Shown here piece after piece: positions 25,752-33,584 of a DNA stretch of 64,000 nucleotides. Under the pieces are notes generated by a model that saw only the letters and a list, made by a program, of their open reading frames with translations, searched no databases and had not been told where the DNA came from. How positions within the stretch are numbered: position 1 is the stretch's first letter; each line of letters begins with the position of its first letter. A program made the position numbers and the translations under genes. The stretch is from contig OY970236.1 in the NCBI GenBank assembly GCA_963714155.1, positions 1,178,001-1,242,000 on the forward strand, given 5' to 3'. The DNA comes from VRUE01 sp963714155. GTDB taxonomy: Bacteria; Actinomycetota; Thermoleophilia; Solirubrobacterales; 70-9.

Positions 25752-25883
25752 ATGGCCGTCTTGGTACCACTGGCCCACACTGGCCACTGGCTCTGGGTCC
25801 TCTACCTGCCGCCGTTGCTGATCGTGCTCGGATCGCTCTTGCGGACGACGCTCTCGGAGCGGCGTAAGAAGCGCGAGGACTAG
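25752..25883 (+). CDS. 43-aa membrane microprotein
   Basis: An ATG at 25752 with a GGCGAG site immediately upstream opens a frame of 43 codons ending at TAG 25881-25883. The product has one hydrophobic helix (HTGHWLWVLYLPPLLIVLGS) and a basic end (TTLSERRKKRED), so it should insert with the C-terminus in the cytoplasm. Small proteins of this type are often subunits of, or assembly aids for, membrane complexes. It lies downstream of the cupredoxin/membrane pair on the same strand but beyond a hairpin. Real-gene status is likely, not certain. Confidence 0.5.
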   Translation: MAVLVPLAHTGHWLWVLYLPPLLIVLGSLLRTTLSERRKKRED

Positions 25884-25897
25884 AGGCTAGGAAGCGC

Positions 25898-27007
25898 CTA
25901 GAGGATCTCTGCGAGCCGGCGCTCGAGCGCGGCTGAGATCTCGTCGCGAACCGGGCCCTCGGCAAGGCGTTCGACCAGCGACTCGAGGAAGCCTTCGATG
26001 ATCAGCGACTTTGCCTCGGCCTCGCCGAGGCCGCGCGAAGTGAGGTAGAAGAGCTGGTCACGATCAACCTGCGCCACGGCGGCAGCGTGGGTGCAGCGGA
26101 CGTCGTCGGCTTCGATCTCCAGGCCCGGGATCGCATCGGCATGCGCGTCGGTAGAGAGCAGCAGGTTGCGGCTCTCCTGGAAGGCGTCGGTCTGCTGGGC
26201 GCCCGGATCGACCCGGATCATGCCGCGCCAGACCGCGGTCGCGCCGCCGGCGAGAACCCCGCGGAAAGCGAGGTCGGAGTTGGTGTTCGGCGCCGCGTGC
26301 TCCTGGGTAGTGTCGTAATCGAGGTGTTGCCCGGGCCCCCCGGCGTATCCGCCAGTGACCCGTGCCTCGGAGCCCGGGCCCGCCAAGTTGGTCTCCATCC
26401 GTACCTTGCCGTTGGCCGAGCCAAAGCCGAGCGCGGTCCAGTCAAGTCGAGCGTCGCGCTCGATCTGGGCGCGCTGCGTGGCGAAGATCCAGGCTTGCTC
26501 GGAGATGTCCTGGGTATTGACGTAGCGCAGCGTCGCCGCCTGGCCGACGTTGAGCTCGACCACTGAATTGAGCAGCGCGTCTACCTCGTCGCTCGGCGAG
26601 GACCAGTGCTCCCAGATCTCTGCTTCCGCACCCTCCTCGAGCACGACCAGGGTGCGCCAGTTGAGCGCACTGCCGTCGTCGCTGAGCGGAACCTCGATCC
26701 GGATCGGCTCCTCGACCCTCACTCCCGCGGGCACGTGGACCAGCACGCCATCGCTCCAGGCCGCGTCGTTGCGCGCCACGAAGGGGTCGTCGGCGGGCGC
26801 CAGCGAGCCAAGCCGTCCCTCGACCAGCTCCGGATGGGACTCGCTCGCCTCCTTCAGCGGCAGCACCAGGGCGCCATCCGCCGACCCGATTGAGGCCGCG
26901 GCGGAGCCGGGCTCATACGAATCGAGATCGAGGCCGGAGAGGTCGGTGAATTCCCACCCCTTCGTCTTCGCGTCGGGGAGGGGGGGCAGCGTCGCTACCT
27001 CAGCCAA
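25898..27007 (-). CDS. sufD: Fe-S cluster assembly protein SufD
   Basis: 369 residues with the SufB/SufD beta-helix core and the C-terminal signature (VDRDQLFYLTSRGLGEAEAKSLIIEGFLESL, near 320-350). SufD pairs with SufB and the ATPase SufC in the scaffold on which clusters are built in the cytoplasm. It overlaps the end of sufB by 8 bp and is last in the Rieske-sufB-sufD operon. No defect is seen. Confidence 0.93.
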   Translation of the reverse strand: MAEVATLPPLPDAKTKGWEFTDLSGLDLDSYEPGSAAASIGSADGALVLPLKEASESHPELVEGRLGSLAPADDPFVARNDAAWSDGVLVHVPAGVRVEEPIRIEVPLSDDGSALNWRTLVVLEEGAEAEIWEHWSSPSDEVDALLNSVVELNVGQAATLRYVNTQDISEQAWIFATQRAQIERDARLDWTALGFGSANGKVRMETNLAGPGSEARVTGGYAGGPGQHLDYDTTQEHAAPNTNSDLAFRGVLAGGATAVWRGMIRVDPGAQQTDAFQESRNLLLSTDAHADAIPGLEIEADDVRCTHAAAVAQVDRDQLFYLTSRGLGEAEAKSLIIEGFLESLVERLAEGPVRDEISAALERRLAEIL

Positions 27008-28433
27008 TCGAGCCCTCCATCTGCAGCTCGATCAGCCGGTTGAGCTCGACCGCGTACTCCATCGGCAGCTCTTTGGTCACGGGCTCGATGAAGCCGTTGA
27101 CGATCATCTTCGAGGCCTCCTCCTCGTCGAGGCCGCGGCTCTGCAGGTAGAAGAGCTGCTCGTCGCCGATCTTGGAGACGGTCGCCTCGTGGCCGACGTT
27201 GGCGTCGTTCTCGTCGATGCGGATCGTCGGGTAGGTGTCCGAGCGCGAGTCCTCGTCGAGCAGGAGCGCGTCGCAGACGACCTTCGAACGCGACTCGGTC
27301 GCCCCGTCGGCAATTTCGAGCAGGCCGCGGTAGGTCGCCCGCCCGCCGTCCTTGGAGATCGACTTGGAGAAGATCGAGGACGAGGTGCGCGGGGCGGCGT
27401 GGATGATCTTGCCGCCGGCGTCCTGGTGCTGGCCGTCGCCGGCGAAGGCGATCGAGAGGATCTCGCCGTGGGCTTCGGGCCCGAGCAGGTAGATCGAGGG
27501 GTACTTCATCGTCAGCTTCGAGCCGAGGTTGCAGTCGACCCACTCCATCGTCGCCTTCTCGTGCGCAACGGCGCGCTTGGTGACGAGGTTGAAGACGTTC
27601 TGCGACCAGTTCTGCACGGTCGTGTAGCGAACCCGCGAGCTCTTCTTGGCGCAGATCTCGACCACGGCGGAGTGCAGCGAGTCGCTGGAGTAGACCGGCG
27701 CCGTGCAGCCCTCGATGTAGTGAACGTCGGCGCCCTCCTCGCAGATGATCAGCGTCCGCTCGAACTGGCCCATGTTCTCGGTGTTGATCCGGAAGTAGGC
27801 CTGCAGCGGCATCTCGACCTTGACCCCGGCGGGCACGTAGACGAAGGAGCCGCCCGACCAGACCGCGGAGTTGAGCGCCGCCAGCTTGTTGTCGTTGGCT
27901 GGGATGATCGTTGCCCAGTACTCGCGGACCAGGTCCTCGTGCTCGCGCAGCGCCGTGTCCATGTCGGTGAAGATCACGCCTTGAGCCTCGAGCTTCTCGT
28001 TTACCTGGTGGTAGACGACCTCGGACTCGTACTGGGCGCCCACTCCGGAGAGGAATTTGCGCTCCGCCTCGGGAATGCCGAGCCGGTCGAAGGTGTTCTT
28101 GATGTCCTCCGGGACCTCGCTCCAGTCGCGGCTGTTCTTCTCAGAAGCGCGGACGAAGTAGTGGATGTCGTCGAAGTCGATCTGATCGAGGTCGCCGCCC
28201 CATTTCGGGGTCGGGCGCGAGTAGAAGTGTTCGAGCGACTTGAGCCGGAAGTCCCGCATCCACTGCGGCTCGTTCTTGTAGTCGGAGATCGATTCGACCA
28301 CCTCGCGCGAGAGCCCCTTCGGCGCCTTGTAGGCGTAGCCCGACTCGGAATCGTGGAAGCCGAACTTCTCCTTGTAGTCGGAGTTGATGCCGGCGAGCGA
28401 GCGTTTCTCCGCTACGACCTCGGGTGTTGCCAT
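27000..28433 (-). CDS. sufB: Fe-S cluster assembly protein SufB
   Basis: 477 residues from ATG 28433, the normal SufB length. A longer in-frame extension would run through the Rieske gene in the wrong frame and is rejected. It contains typical SufB segments: FHDSESGYAYKAPKGLS near the N-terminus, GVIFTDMDTALREHEDLV, IICEEGADVHYIEGCTAP, and the C-terminal ATVSKIGDEQLFYLQSRGL. It is the scaffold subunit of SufBCD that receives sulfur and iron. It begins 2 bp after the Rieske gene. Confidence 0.95.
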   Translation of the reverse strand: MATPEVVAEKRSLAGINSDYKEKFGFHDSESGYAYKAPKGLSREVVESISDYKNEPQWMRDFRLKSLEHFYSRPTPKWGGDLDQIDFDDIHYFVRASEKNSRDWSEVPEDIKNTFDRLGIPEAERKFLSGVGAQYESEVVYHQVNEKLEAQGVIFTDMDTALREHEDLVREYWATIIPANDNKLAALNSAVWSGGSFVYVPAGVKVEMPLQAYFRINTENMGQFERTLIICEEGADVHYIEGCTAPVYSSDSLHSAVVEICAKKSSRVRYTTVQNWSQNVFNLVTKRAVAHEKATMEWVDCNLGSKLTMKYPSIYLLGPEAHGEILSIAFAGDGQHQDAGGKIIHAAPRTSSSIFSKSISKDGGRATYRGLLEIADGATESRSKVVCDALLLDEDSRSDTYPTIRIDENDANVGHEATVSKIGDEQLFYLQSRGLDEEEASKMIVNGFIEPVTKELPMEYAVELNRLIELQMEGSIG

Positions 28434-28435
28434 GG

Positions 28436-28765
28436 TCAGTCGACCTCCAGGGTGATCGTGTCGTCCACGACGGCCGCCGTGAACGTCTGCACCGGGGCGA
28501 AAGCTGGGAGAGTCTTCGGCCTGCCGGTGGTCAGGTCGAAGAGGGAGCCGTGACGCGGGCACTCGACGGTGCATGCAGCTGGGTCGAACTCGCCCTCGGC
28601 GAGCGGCCCGTCGTCGTGCGAGCAGCGATCCTCGATCGCGTAGAGCGTTCCCTCGCAGTTGAAAACGCCGATCTTGCGCCCGTCGTGCTCGACCAGGCGC
28701 ATAGAGCCGTCCGGCAGCTCGGCGGCAGGGCATACGGAGATGGATGTTCCAGCGGTATCTGGCAA
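28436..28765 (-). CDS. Rieske-type ferredoxin linked to suf genes
   Basis: 109 residues, the size of a non-haem dioxygenase ferredoxin. The 2Fe-2S ligands are Cys48-x-His50 (DRCSHDDGPL) and Cys69-x2-His72 (ECPRHGSLFDL). In actinobacterial suf operons such a ferredoxin commonly sits with sufB, sufD and sufC and may supply electrons for assembly. It is first in the operon; the dyad at 28812-28834 lies 47 bp upstream of its start. Confidence 0.9.
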   Translation of the reverse strand: MPDTAGTSISVCPAAELPDGSMRLVEHDGRKIGVFNCEGTLYAIEDRCSHDDGPLAEGEFDPAACTVECPRHGSLFDLTTGRPKTLPAFAPVQTFTAAVVDDTITLEVD

Positions 28766-28811
28766 GGGAATCGAGGCTCCCGCGGTAGCTAGCTAGTGCG
28801 GGTTGAGACTT

Positions 28812-28834
28812 AATCCTACTTCTAAGGTCGGATT
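28812..28834 (-). promoter_or_regulatory. Rrf2-type operator candidate upstream of Rieske-sufBD
   Basis: A 23-bp dyad AATCCTAC-N7-GTCGGATT with one mismatch between arms. Read towards the operon it gives CCGACC-N5-AGTAGGATT, and exactly this pattern recurs at 33562-33581 before the rrf2 gene. The contained TAGGAT could act as a -10 box, so binding there would block the promoter. Confidence 0.62.
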
Positions 28835-28939
28835 TTAGCGATTGGCCCCGTCGGGCCCGGGCACCGTAACAAGCCTTTGACCCAGGCTCAGGTTGGGATG
28901 AAAGGATCGACGGACGAACTTCGACGATTGGAGAGCGGC

Positions 28940-29725
28940 ATGAGCGAGAGAAGTAGCTACGAGCCAGGAACTCCCTGCTGGGTCGACCTCGGTTCCCCCG
29001 ACCTGGACGCCTCCATTGCCTTCTACTCAGCGCTGTTCGGCTGGGAGGTCCCCGAGAGCGAAAACTTGGAGCAGACCGGCGGTTACCGCCGGGCGACCAA
29101 GAACGGCGCGGACGTCGCCGGGATGATGCCGCTGATGCAGGAGGGCCAACCGCCCGCCTGGAGCAGCTACGTCTCGGTTGCCGACGCGAAGGCCACGGCG
29201 GCGGCTGTCGCGGAGGCCGGTGGCAGCGTGATCGCCGAGCCGATGGACGTGCTGGGCCTGGGCACGATGGCGATCTTCGCCGACCCCACCGGCGCCGTCT
29301 TCGGAATCTGGCAGCCGGGCACGTTCCCGGGCGCCGGCATCGTCAACGAGCCCGGCGCGCTCTCCTGGAACGAGCTCAACACGCGTGATCTGGCGGGCGC
29401 CAAGGAGTTCTACGGCGCGGTCTTCGGCTGGACATTCGAAGACAACGACATGGGCGAGGCGGGTACGTACACGACGATCAGCCTTGGCGAGGACATGGTC
29501 GGCGGCATCCTCAACATGACCGAGCGGGGCGTGCCTGAGCAGATCCCAGCTCACTGGCAGGTCTACTTCGCGGTCGAGGACACAGATGCGACCGTCGCTC
29601 AGTCGACGCAGCTTGGCGGCAGCGTCATGGTGCCGCCGATGGAAGTCCCCGCGGGTCGCTTCTCGATCCTCATCGACCCTCACGGCGCCAGCTTCGCGGT
29701 CATTGCCCTCAGCGAACAGGCGTAG
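28940..29725 (+). CDS. Two-domain VOC (glyoxalase/bleomycin-resistance) family protein
   Basis: 261 residues from ATG 28940, with GGAGAG upstream. Two tandem VOC domains: residues ~9-125 (PCWVDLGSPDLDASIAFYSALFGW) and ~135-258 (LSWNELNTRDLAGAKEFYGAVFGW), each with the paired beta-alpha-beta-beta-beta units. Similar actinobacterial proteins are annotated as hydroxylases or glyoxalase-like enzymes; metal ligands and substrate are not clear. It is inserted between suf genes on the opposite strand, with no evident link to them. Confidence 0.82.
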   Translation: MSERSSYEPGTPCWVDLGSPDLDASIAFYSALFGWEVPESENLEQTGGYRRATKNGADVAGMMPLMQEGQPPAWSSYVSVADAKATAAAVAEAGGSVIAEPMDVLGLGTMAIFADPTGAVFGIWQPGTFPGAGIVNEPGALSWNELNTRDLAGAKEFYGAVFGWTFEDNDMGEAGTYTTISLGEDMVGGILNMTERGVPEQIPAHWQVYFAVEDTDATVAQSTQLGGSVMVPPMEVPAGRFSILIDPHGASFAVIALSEQA

Positions 29726-29782
29726 CGGCGACGAACCTCGCTTACGGGTCATAGCCGGTAAAACGAGGTTTCTGCGTGGGGA

Positions 29783-30214
29783 CTACCCGAGGTCGGTGGC
29801 CGCTTCCGCCGGGCTGCCGACCTCGCCCTCGTCCTCCCATTCGGCCGGCTCGCCGAGGCTGGCGCTCTTCACCACCTTCAATCCCAGCATCGCGCACTTC
29901 ATCCGCGTCGCTGAGATCTCGATCCCGAGCAGCTCGAGCACGTACTCCTTGGGCAGGTGCAGCAGCTCCTCGCGCGTCTTGCCGGCCAGCTCGTCGGTCA
30001 GCAGCGAGGTCGCCGCGGTCGAGATCGCGCAGCCCTTGCCCTCGAAGGCGATCTCCGCCACCCGGCCCTCGTCGTCGAGCTTGATCGTCACGTGCTGCTC
30101 GTCGCCGCAGAACGGGTTGGTGTCCTCGAACTCGAGGTCCGGCTGGTCGAGCCGCCCGAAGTTGTGCGGCCGCTTGTAGTGCTCGAGGATCTGGTCGCGG
30201 TAGAGCTCGTCCAT
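29783..30214 (-). CDS. sufU: SufU-type Fe-S scaffold/sulfurtransferase
   Basis: 143 residues from ATG 30214. A longer frame to 30268 would begin inside the palindromic repeat at 30235-30279 and is unlikely. The zinc and sulfur-acceptor ligands are Cys36, Asp38 (NPFCGDE), Cys62 (GKGCAIS) and Cys107 (RMKCAML), with the SufU-specific insertion before the last Cys. SufU accepts sulfur from SufS by zinc-ligand exchange. Its gene lies apart from sufS, which is unusual because sufS and sufU are normally adjacent. Confidence 0.92.
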   Translation of the reverse strand: MDELYRDQILEHYKRPHNFGRLDQPDLEFEDTNPFCGDEQHVTIKLDDEGRVAEIAFEGKGCAISTAATSLLTDELAGKTREELLHLPKEYVLELLGIEISATRMKCAMLGLKVVKSASLGEPAEWEDEGEVGSPAEAATDLG

Positions 30215-30234
30215 GCCAGGGACGCTAGCGAAGC

Positions 30235-30279
30235 GGTGCAACGCGCTGTTCATCCCGTAGGGCCACAACGCGTTGCACC
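30235..30279. repeat. Dispersed palindromic element, copy A
   Basis: Perfect 11-bp arms, GGTGCAACGCG (30235-30245) and CGCGTTGCACC (30269-30279), enclose a 23-nt core. The minus strand matches copy B at 62517-62565 both in the arms and in much of the core (TTGTGG..C.TA.GGG.TG), so this is one family rather than two chance hairpins. It lies between sufU and the divergent DUF218 gene. Confidence 0.75.
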
Positions 30280-30307
30280 TCTCCGGTCGTTGCTACCTTG
30301 AGCCGCA

Positions 30308-31054
30308 ATGCGACGGCCCTTGCGCAAGCTGACATATCCGGCTCGGCGCTGGCCGCGGCTTGCTAGGGCCGCGGGGGCGGGAGGAGCGGCGATCGTCCTC
30401 GCGATCGGCGGCGCCAACGCCTACATCCTGCTCACTGCCGAGGGCGAAGCGACTGCCAGCGTGGCCGACGTGCCCCACGCCGAGGTGGCGATCGTCCCTG
30501 GCGCCTTGGTCAAGCCCAACGGCAAGATGAGCGCGATGCTGGCCGACCGGGTGCGCCAGGCCGACGCCCTCTGGAAGGCGGGCAAGGTCGATCGCATTCT
30601 GGTCTCCGGCGATCACCACACCTGGGCCTACGACGAGCCGGACACGATGCGCAGGGCCCTGGTGGCCGCGGGAGTGCCGGGACGCGTGATCTTCGAGGAC
30701 CACGCCGGCTTCGACACCTGGGCGACGATGGTCAGGGCGCGCAGCATCTTCGCCGTCCACGACGCGGTCGTCGTCACCCAGGGCTTCCACATGCCACGGG
30801 CGCTCTACCTTGCCGATGCGGCCGGCATCGATGCGACGGGTCTAACTGCAGATCTGCACCAGTGGGGCTACCAAGGCCGCAGGAGCGAGATTCGCGAGGT
30901 CCTCTCTCGGGTCAAGGCGATCGCCGACACGGCGCTGGACACACCGGCCGTGGGTGGCGAGAAGATCCCGATCAGCGGCGACGACGGTCGCGTCAGTTGG
31001 GGACCGCCACCGCCATCCGGAACTCCCCCGGCCGGCTCCCCGGGACGCTCCTAG
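30308..31054 (+). CDS. DUF218/SanA-YdcF family membrane-anchored protein
   Basis: 248 residues with an N-terminal anchor (AAGAGGAAIVLAIGGANAYILL, ~22-43). A DUF218 domain follows, with the conserved AIVPGALVKPNGKMSAMLADRV, then ILVSGDHHTWAYDEPDTMRR, and TQGFHMPRALYLADAAGIDA. By family (SanA, ElyC) these act at the cell envelope, in barrier or peptidoglycan-precursor metabolism. A Pro/Gly-rich tail ends the protein. Its last 4 bp overlap the convergent sufS. Confidence 0.85.
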   Translation: MRRPLRKLTYPARRWPRLARAAGAGGAAIVLAIGGANAYILLTAEGEATASVADVPHAEVAIVPGALVKPNGKMSAMLADRVRQADALWKAGKVDRILVSGDHHTWAYDEPDTMRRALVAAGVPGRVIFEDHAGFDTWATMVRARSIFAVHDAVVVTQGFHMPRALYLADAAGIDATGLTADLHQWGYQGRRSEIREVLSRVKAIADTALDTPAVGGEKIPISGDDGRVSWGPPPPSGTPPAGSPGRS

Positions 31055-32289
31055 AGCCCGAAGACCTTGCGGGCGTCGTGGAGGCCCTCGACCAGGCGGT
31101 CGATCTCCTCGGGGGTGGTGTAGACGCCGAAGCTGGCGCGGGCCGTGGCGGGAACGCCGAGGCGCTCCATCAGTGGTTGGGCGCAGTGATGGCCGGCGCG
31201 GACGGCGACGCCGTGGCGGTCGAGGATCTCGGAGACGTCGTGGGCGTGGACGCCGTCGAGCTCGAAGGAGACCGGGCCGATGCGCTCGGGTCCGCGCTCG
31301 GGGCCGAACAGGCGCAGGCCCGGCACCTCGGTGAGGCGCTCCAATGTGTAGTCGGTGATCTCGCGCTCGTGCTCCAGCACCGCGTCCATGCCGACGCCGT
31401 CGAGCCAGCGCAGCGCCGAGGCCATGCCGATCGCCTGGGCGATCGCCGGCGTGCCGGCCTCGAAGCGGGCGGGGGGATCGGCGTAAGTCGTGCCTTCCTT
31501 GGTCACCTTGCGGATCATCGAGCCGCCACCGAGGAAGGGCGGCATCGCCCGCAGCAGGTCGAGCTTGGTCCAGAGCGCGCCGATCCCGGTCGGCGCGTAG
31601 AGCTTGTGTCCGGTCAGCGCGTAGAAGTCGACGCCGAGCTCGGCGACGTCGATCGCCATCTTCGGCGCTCCCTGGGCGCCGTCGGCGAGGACCAGGGCAC
31701 CGGCCTCGTGTGCGAGGCGCGAGATCTCCGCCAGGGGCGCCTCGGTCCCGAGCACGTTCGAGACGTGGGTGACGGCGACGAGCTTCGGCCCGCGCTCGAG
31801 CAGCGCCGCGTAGGCGTCCATGTCGAGCAGGCCATCGTCGCCGACCGGGACCCAGTCGATCTCCGCCCCGACCCGCTCGGCCAGCTGCTGCCAGGGGACG
31901 ATGTTGGAGTGGTGCTCCATCTCAGTGAGCACGATCCGGTCGCCGGCGCCGACGTTGGCGTCGCCCCAGGCCCGCGCCACCAGGTTGATCGCCTCGGTCG
32001 CGTTGCGGACGAAGATGACCTCGCGCCGGTCGGCGGCGCCGAGGTGGTCGGCAACCGTCGCCCGCGCCCCCTCATACGCCGCGGTCGCCTCGGCCGAGAG
32101 CGTGTGCGAGCCGCGGTGGACGTTGGAGTGGCTGGTCCGCTCGTAGCGGTCCACCGCCTGGATCGAGGCCAGCACCCGCTGGGCGCTGGCGCCGCTGTCG
32201 AGGTAGGCGACCGGCTTGCCGTGCACCTCCCGCTCGAGCGCGGGAAACGCCGCCCGCACCTTCTCGAGCGGGAAGGTCGTCACGGTCAT
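31051..32289 (-). CDS. sufS: Cysteine desulfurase SufS
   Basis: 412 residues of class V aminotransferase fold. The PLP lysine is Lys229 (TGHKLYAPTG); the active-site cysteine that carries persulfide is Cys369 in RAGHHCAQPLM, the group II (SufS) form. It takes sulfur from L-cysteine and passes it to SufU for the SufBCD scaffold. The start overlaps the sufC stop as ATGA, so the two are translationally coupled. Confidence 0.95.
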   Translation of the reverse strand: MTVTTFPLEKVRAAFPALEREVHGKPVAYLDSGASAQRVLASIQAVDRYERTSHSNVHRGSHTLSAEATAAYEGARATVADHLGAADRREVIFVRNATEAINLVARAWGDANVGAGDRIVLTEMEHHSNIVPWQQLAERVGAEIDWVPVGDDGLLDMDAYAALLERGPKLVAVTHVSNVLGTEAPLAEISRLAHEAGALVLADGAQGAPKMAIDVAELGVDFYALTGHKLYAPTGIGALWTKLDLLRAMPPFLGGGSMIRKVTKEGTTYADPPARFEAGTPAIAQAIGMASALRWLDGVGMDAVLEHEREITDYTLERLTEVPGLRLFGPERGPERIGPVSFELDGVHAHDVSEILDRHGVAVRAGHHCAQPLMERLGVPATARASFGVYTTPEEIDRLVEGLHDARKVFGL

Positions 32290-33050
32290 GCGCTTGCCGC
32301 AACCTCCTCGCGGATCCAGCCGTAGCCCTTCTCCTCGAGCACGCCGACCAGCTCCGGGCCGCCTTCCTTGACGATCCGGCCCTCGAACATGACGTGGACG
32401 AAGTCGGGCTTGACCATGTGCAGGATGCGCTGGTAGTGGGTGATGATCAGCACGCCCATGTCGGGACCGGCGAACTGGTTGACGCCCTCGGCGACCGTGC
32501 GCAGGGCGTCGATGTCGAGTCCCGAGTCGGTCTCGTCGAGGACCGCGATCTCCGGCCGCAGCAGGGCCAACTGCAGCAGCTCCATCCGCTTCTTCTCGCC
32601 GCCGGAGAAACCGTCGTTGAGGTAGCGGCTGGAGAAGTCTTTGGGGATGTTGGCCAACGCCATCGCCTCTTGGGCGGTCTTGGCGAAGTCTTTGATCTTG
32701 ATCTGCTCTTCGCCTCGCGCTTCGCGGTGGGCGTTGATCACCATCCGCAGGTACTTGCTGACCGAGACGCCGGGGATCGAGACCGGGTACTGGAAGGCCA
32801 TGAAGAGGCCGGCGCGCGAGCGCTCGTCGGGATCGGCCTCGGTGATGTCCTCGCCCTTGAAGCTGATCGTGCCCTCGGTGACCTCGAGCGCGGGGTGCCC
32901 CATGATCACGTTGGCCAGGGTCGACTTGCCGGAGCCGTTCGGCCCCATCAGCGCGTGGACCTTGCCCTTCTCCACGTCGAGATCGAGGCCGCGGAGGATC
33001 TCCTTGTCCTCGACGCTCACGTGCAGGTTGCGTATCTCCAGCTCAGCCAA
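32286..33050 (-). CDS. sufC: Fe-S assembly ATPase SufC
   Basis: I place the start at TTG 33050, because AGGAG lies 5 nt upstream, whereas the GTG at 33056 overlaps that site. This gives 254 residues, typical for SufC. ABC ATPase motifs: Walker A GPNGSGKS (36-43), Q-loop FQYP, SufC-type signature FSGGEKKR, Walker B AVLDETDSGLD, and switch His in ITHYQRIL. It drives conformational change of SufBD. Downstream of the rrf2 gene by about 35 bp and probably co-transcribed. Confidence 0.94.
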   Translation of the reverse strand: MAELEIRNLHVSVEDKEILRGLDLDVEKGKVHALMGPNGSGKSTLANVIMGHPALEVTEGTISFKGEDITEADPDERSRAGLFMAFQYPVSIPGVSVSKYLRMVINAHREARGEEQIKIKDFAKTAQEAMALANIPKDFSSRYLNDGFSGGEKKRMELLQLALLRPEIAVLDETDSGLDIDALRTVAEGVNQFAGPDMGVLIITHYQRILHMVKPDFVHVMFEGRIVKEGGPELVGVLEEKGYGWIREEVAASA

Positions 33051-33084
33051 TTTCACTCCTGTTTCTGTATTTGGAAGGTCTTGC

Positions 33085-33555
33085 TCAGGCGGCCGTGCCG
33101 ACCGGTGCCTGGGTCTCGGCGCTGGCGTTGCCAAAGGCAACCAGCTCGGCCAGCGTGGTGCCCGAGAGGGCTTTGGTCACGCCGCCCTGCACGCGCATCC
33201 ACAGCAGCTTGGTCGAACAGGCGTGGTCGCCGTCGTCCTCATGCGAGCAGAGCACTTTGCCGTCGGGCGTGTCGTGGAAGCACTCCATCGGCGCGATCTG
33301 CCCTTCGAGCGCCTCGACCACGGCGTCCATCGTGATCTCCTCCGCCGGTTTGGCCAGGCGGTAGCCGCCGTGCGCGCCCCGGGTCGAGGTGACCAGGCCG
33401 GCCTTGCGCAGCTTCGCGACCAGATGCTCGAGGTAGGAGAGCGGCAGGCGCTCCGCCTCGGCGACAGCGCTCAGCGAGATCGGCGAGGTACTGGGCTGGC
33501 GGCCCAGCTCAACCATCAGGCGTACTCCGTACTCGGCTTTGGTCGAGAACAGCAC
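33085..33555 (-). CDS. Rrf2-family Fe-S cluster-sensing regulator of the suf locus
   Basis: 156 residues from GTG 33555. N-terminal winged helix (STKAEYGVRLMVELG, SYLEHLVAKLRKAGLV, RGAHGGYRLAKP) and three cysteines in the cluster-binding region: Cys92, Cys103 and Cys113. This is the IscR/SufR pattern, in which a Fe-S cluster governs DNA binding and represses assembly genes when clusters suffice. It lies first in the rrf2-sufC-sufS run. A dyad identical in its conserved positions to one before the Rieske-sufBD operon lies 6 bp upstream, so both autoregulation and control of the split locus are likely. Confidence 0.88.
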   Translation of the reverse strand: MLFSTKAEYGVRLMVELGRQPSTSPISLSAVAEAERLPLSYLEHLVAKLRKAGLVTSTRGAHGGYRLAKPAEEITMDAVVEALEGQIAPMECFHDTPDGKVLCSHEDDGDHACSTKLLWMRVQGGVTKALSGTTLAELVAFGNASAETQAPVGTAA

Positions 33556-33561
33556 GGAATA

Positions 33562-33584
33562 AATCCTACTGAAGCGGTCGGTTA
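33562..33584 (-). promoter_or_regulatory. Rrf2-type operator/promoter candidate upstream of the regulator gene
   Basis: Contains CCGACC-N5-AGTAGGATT in the direction of the gene, the same as at 28812-28831. TAGGAT is a plausible -10 box placed so that the transcript would start close to the GTG, giving a nearly leaderless message. The outer dyad arm is less perfect than in the other copy. It overlaps the stop of the MFS gene. Confidence 0.6.

Noticed and set aside
26550..28553. 667-codon plus-strand open frame
   Set aside because: It is the antisense shadow of sufD, sufB and the Rieske gene, all of which have clear family motifs.
30862..32325. 487-codon plus-strand open frame
   Set aside because: Antisense to sufS; translation is low-complexity and lacks motifs.
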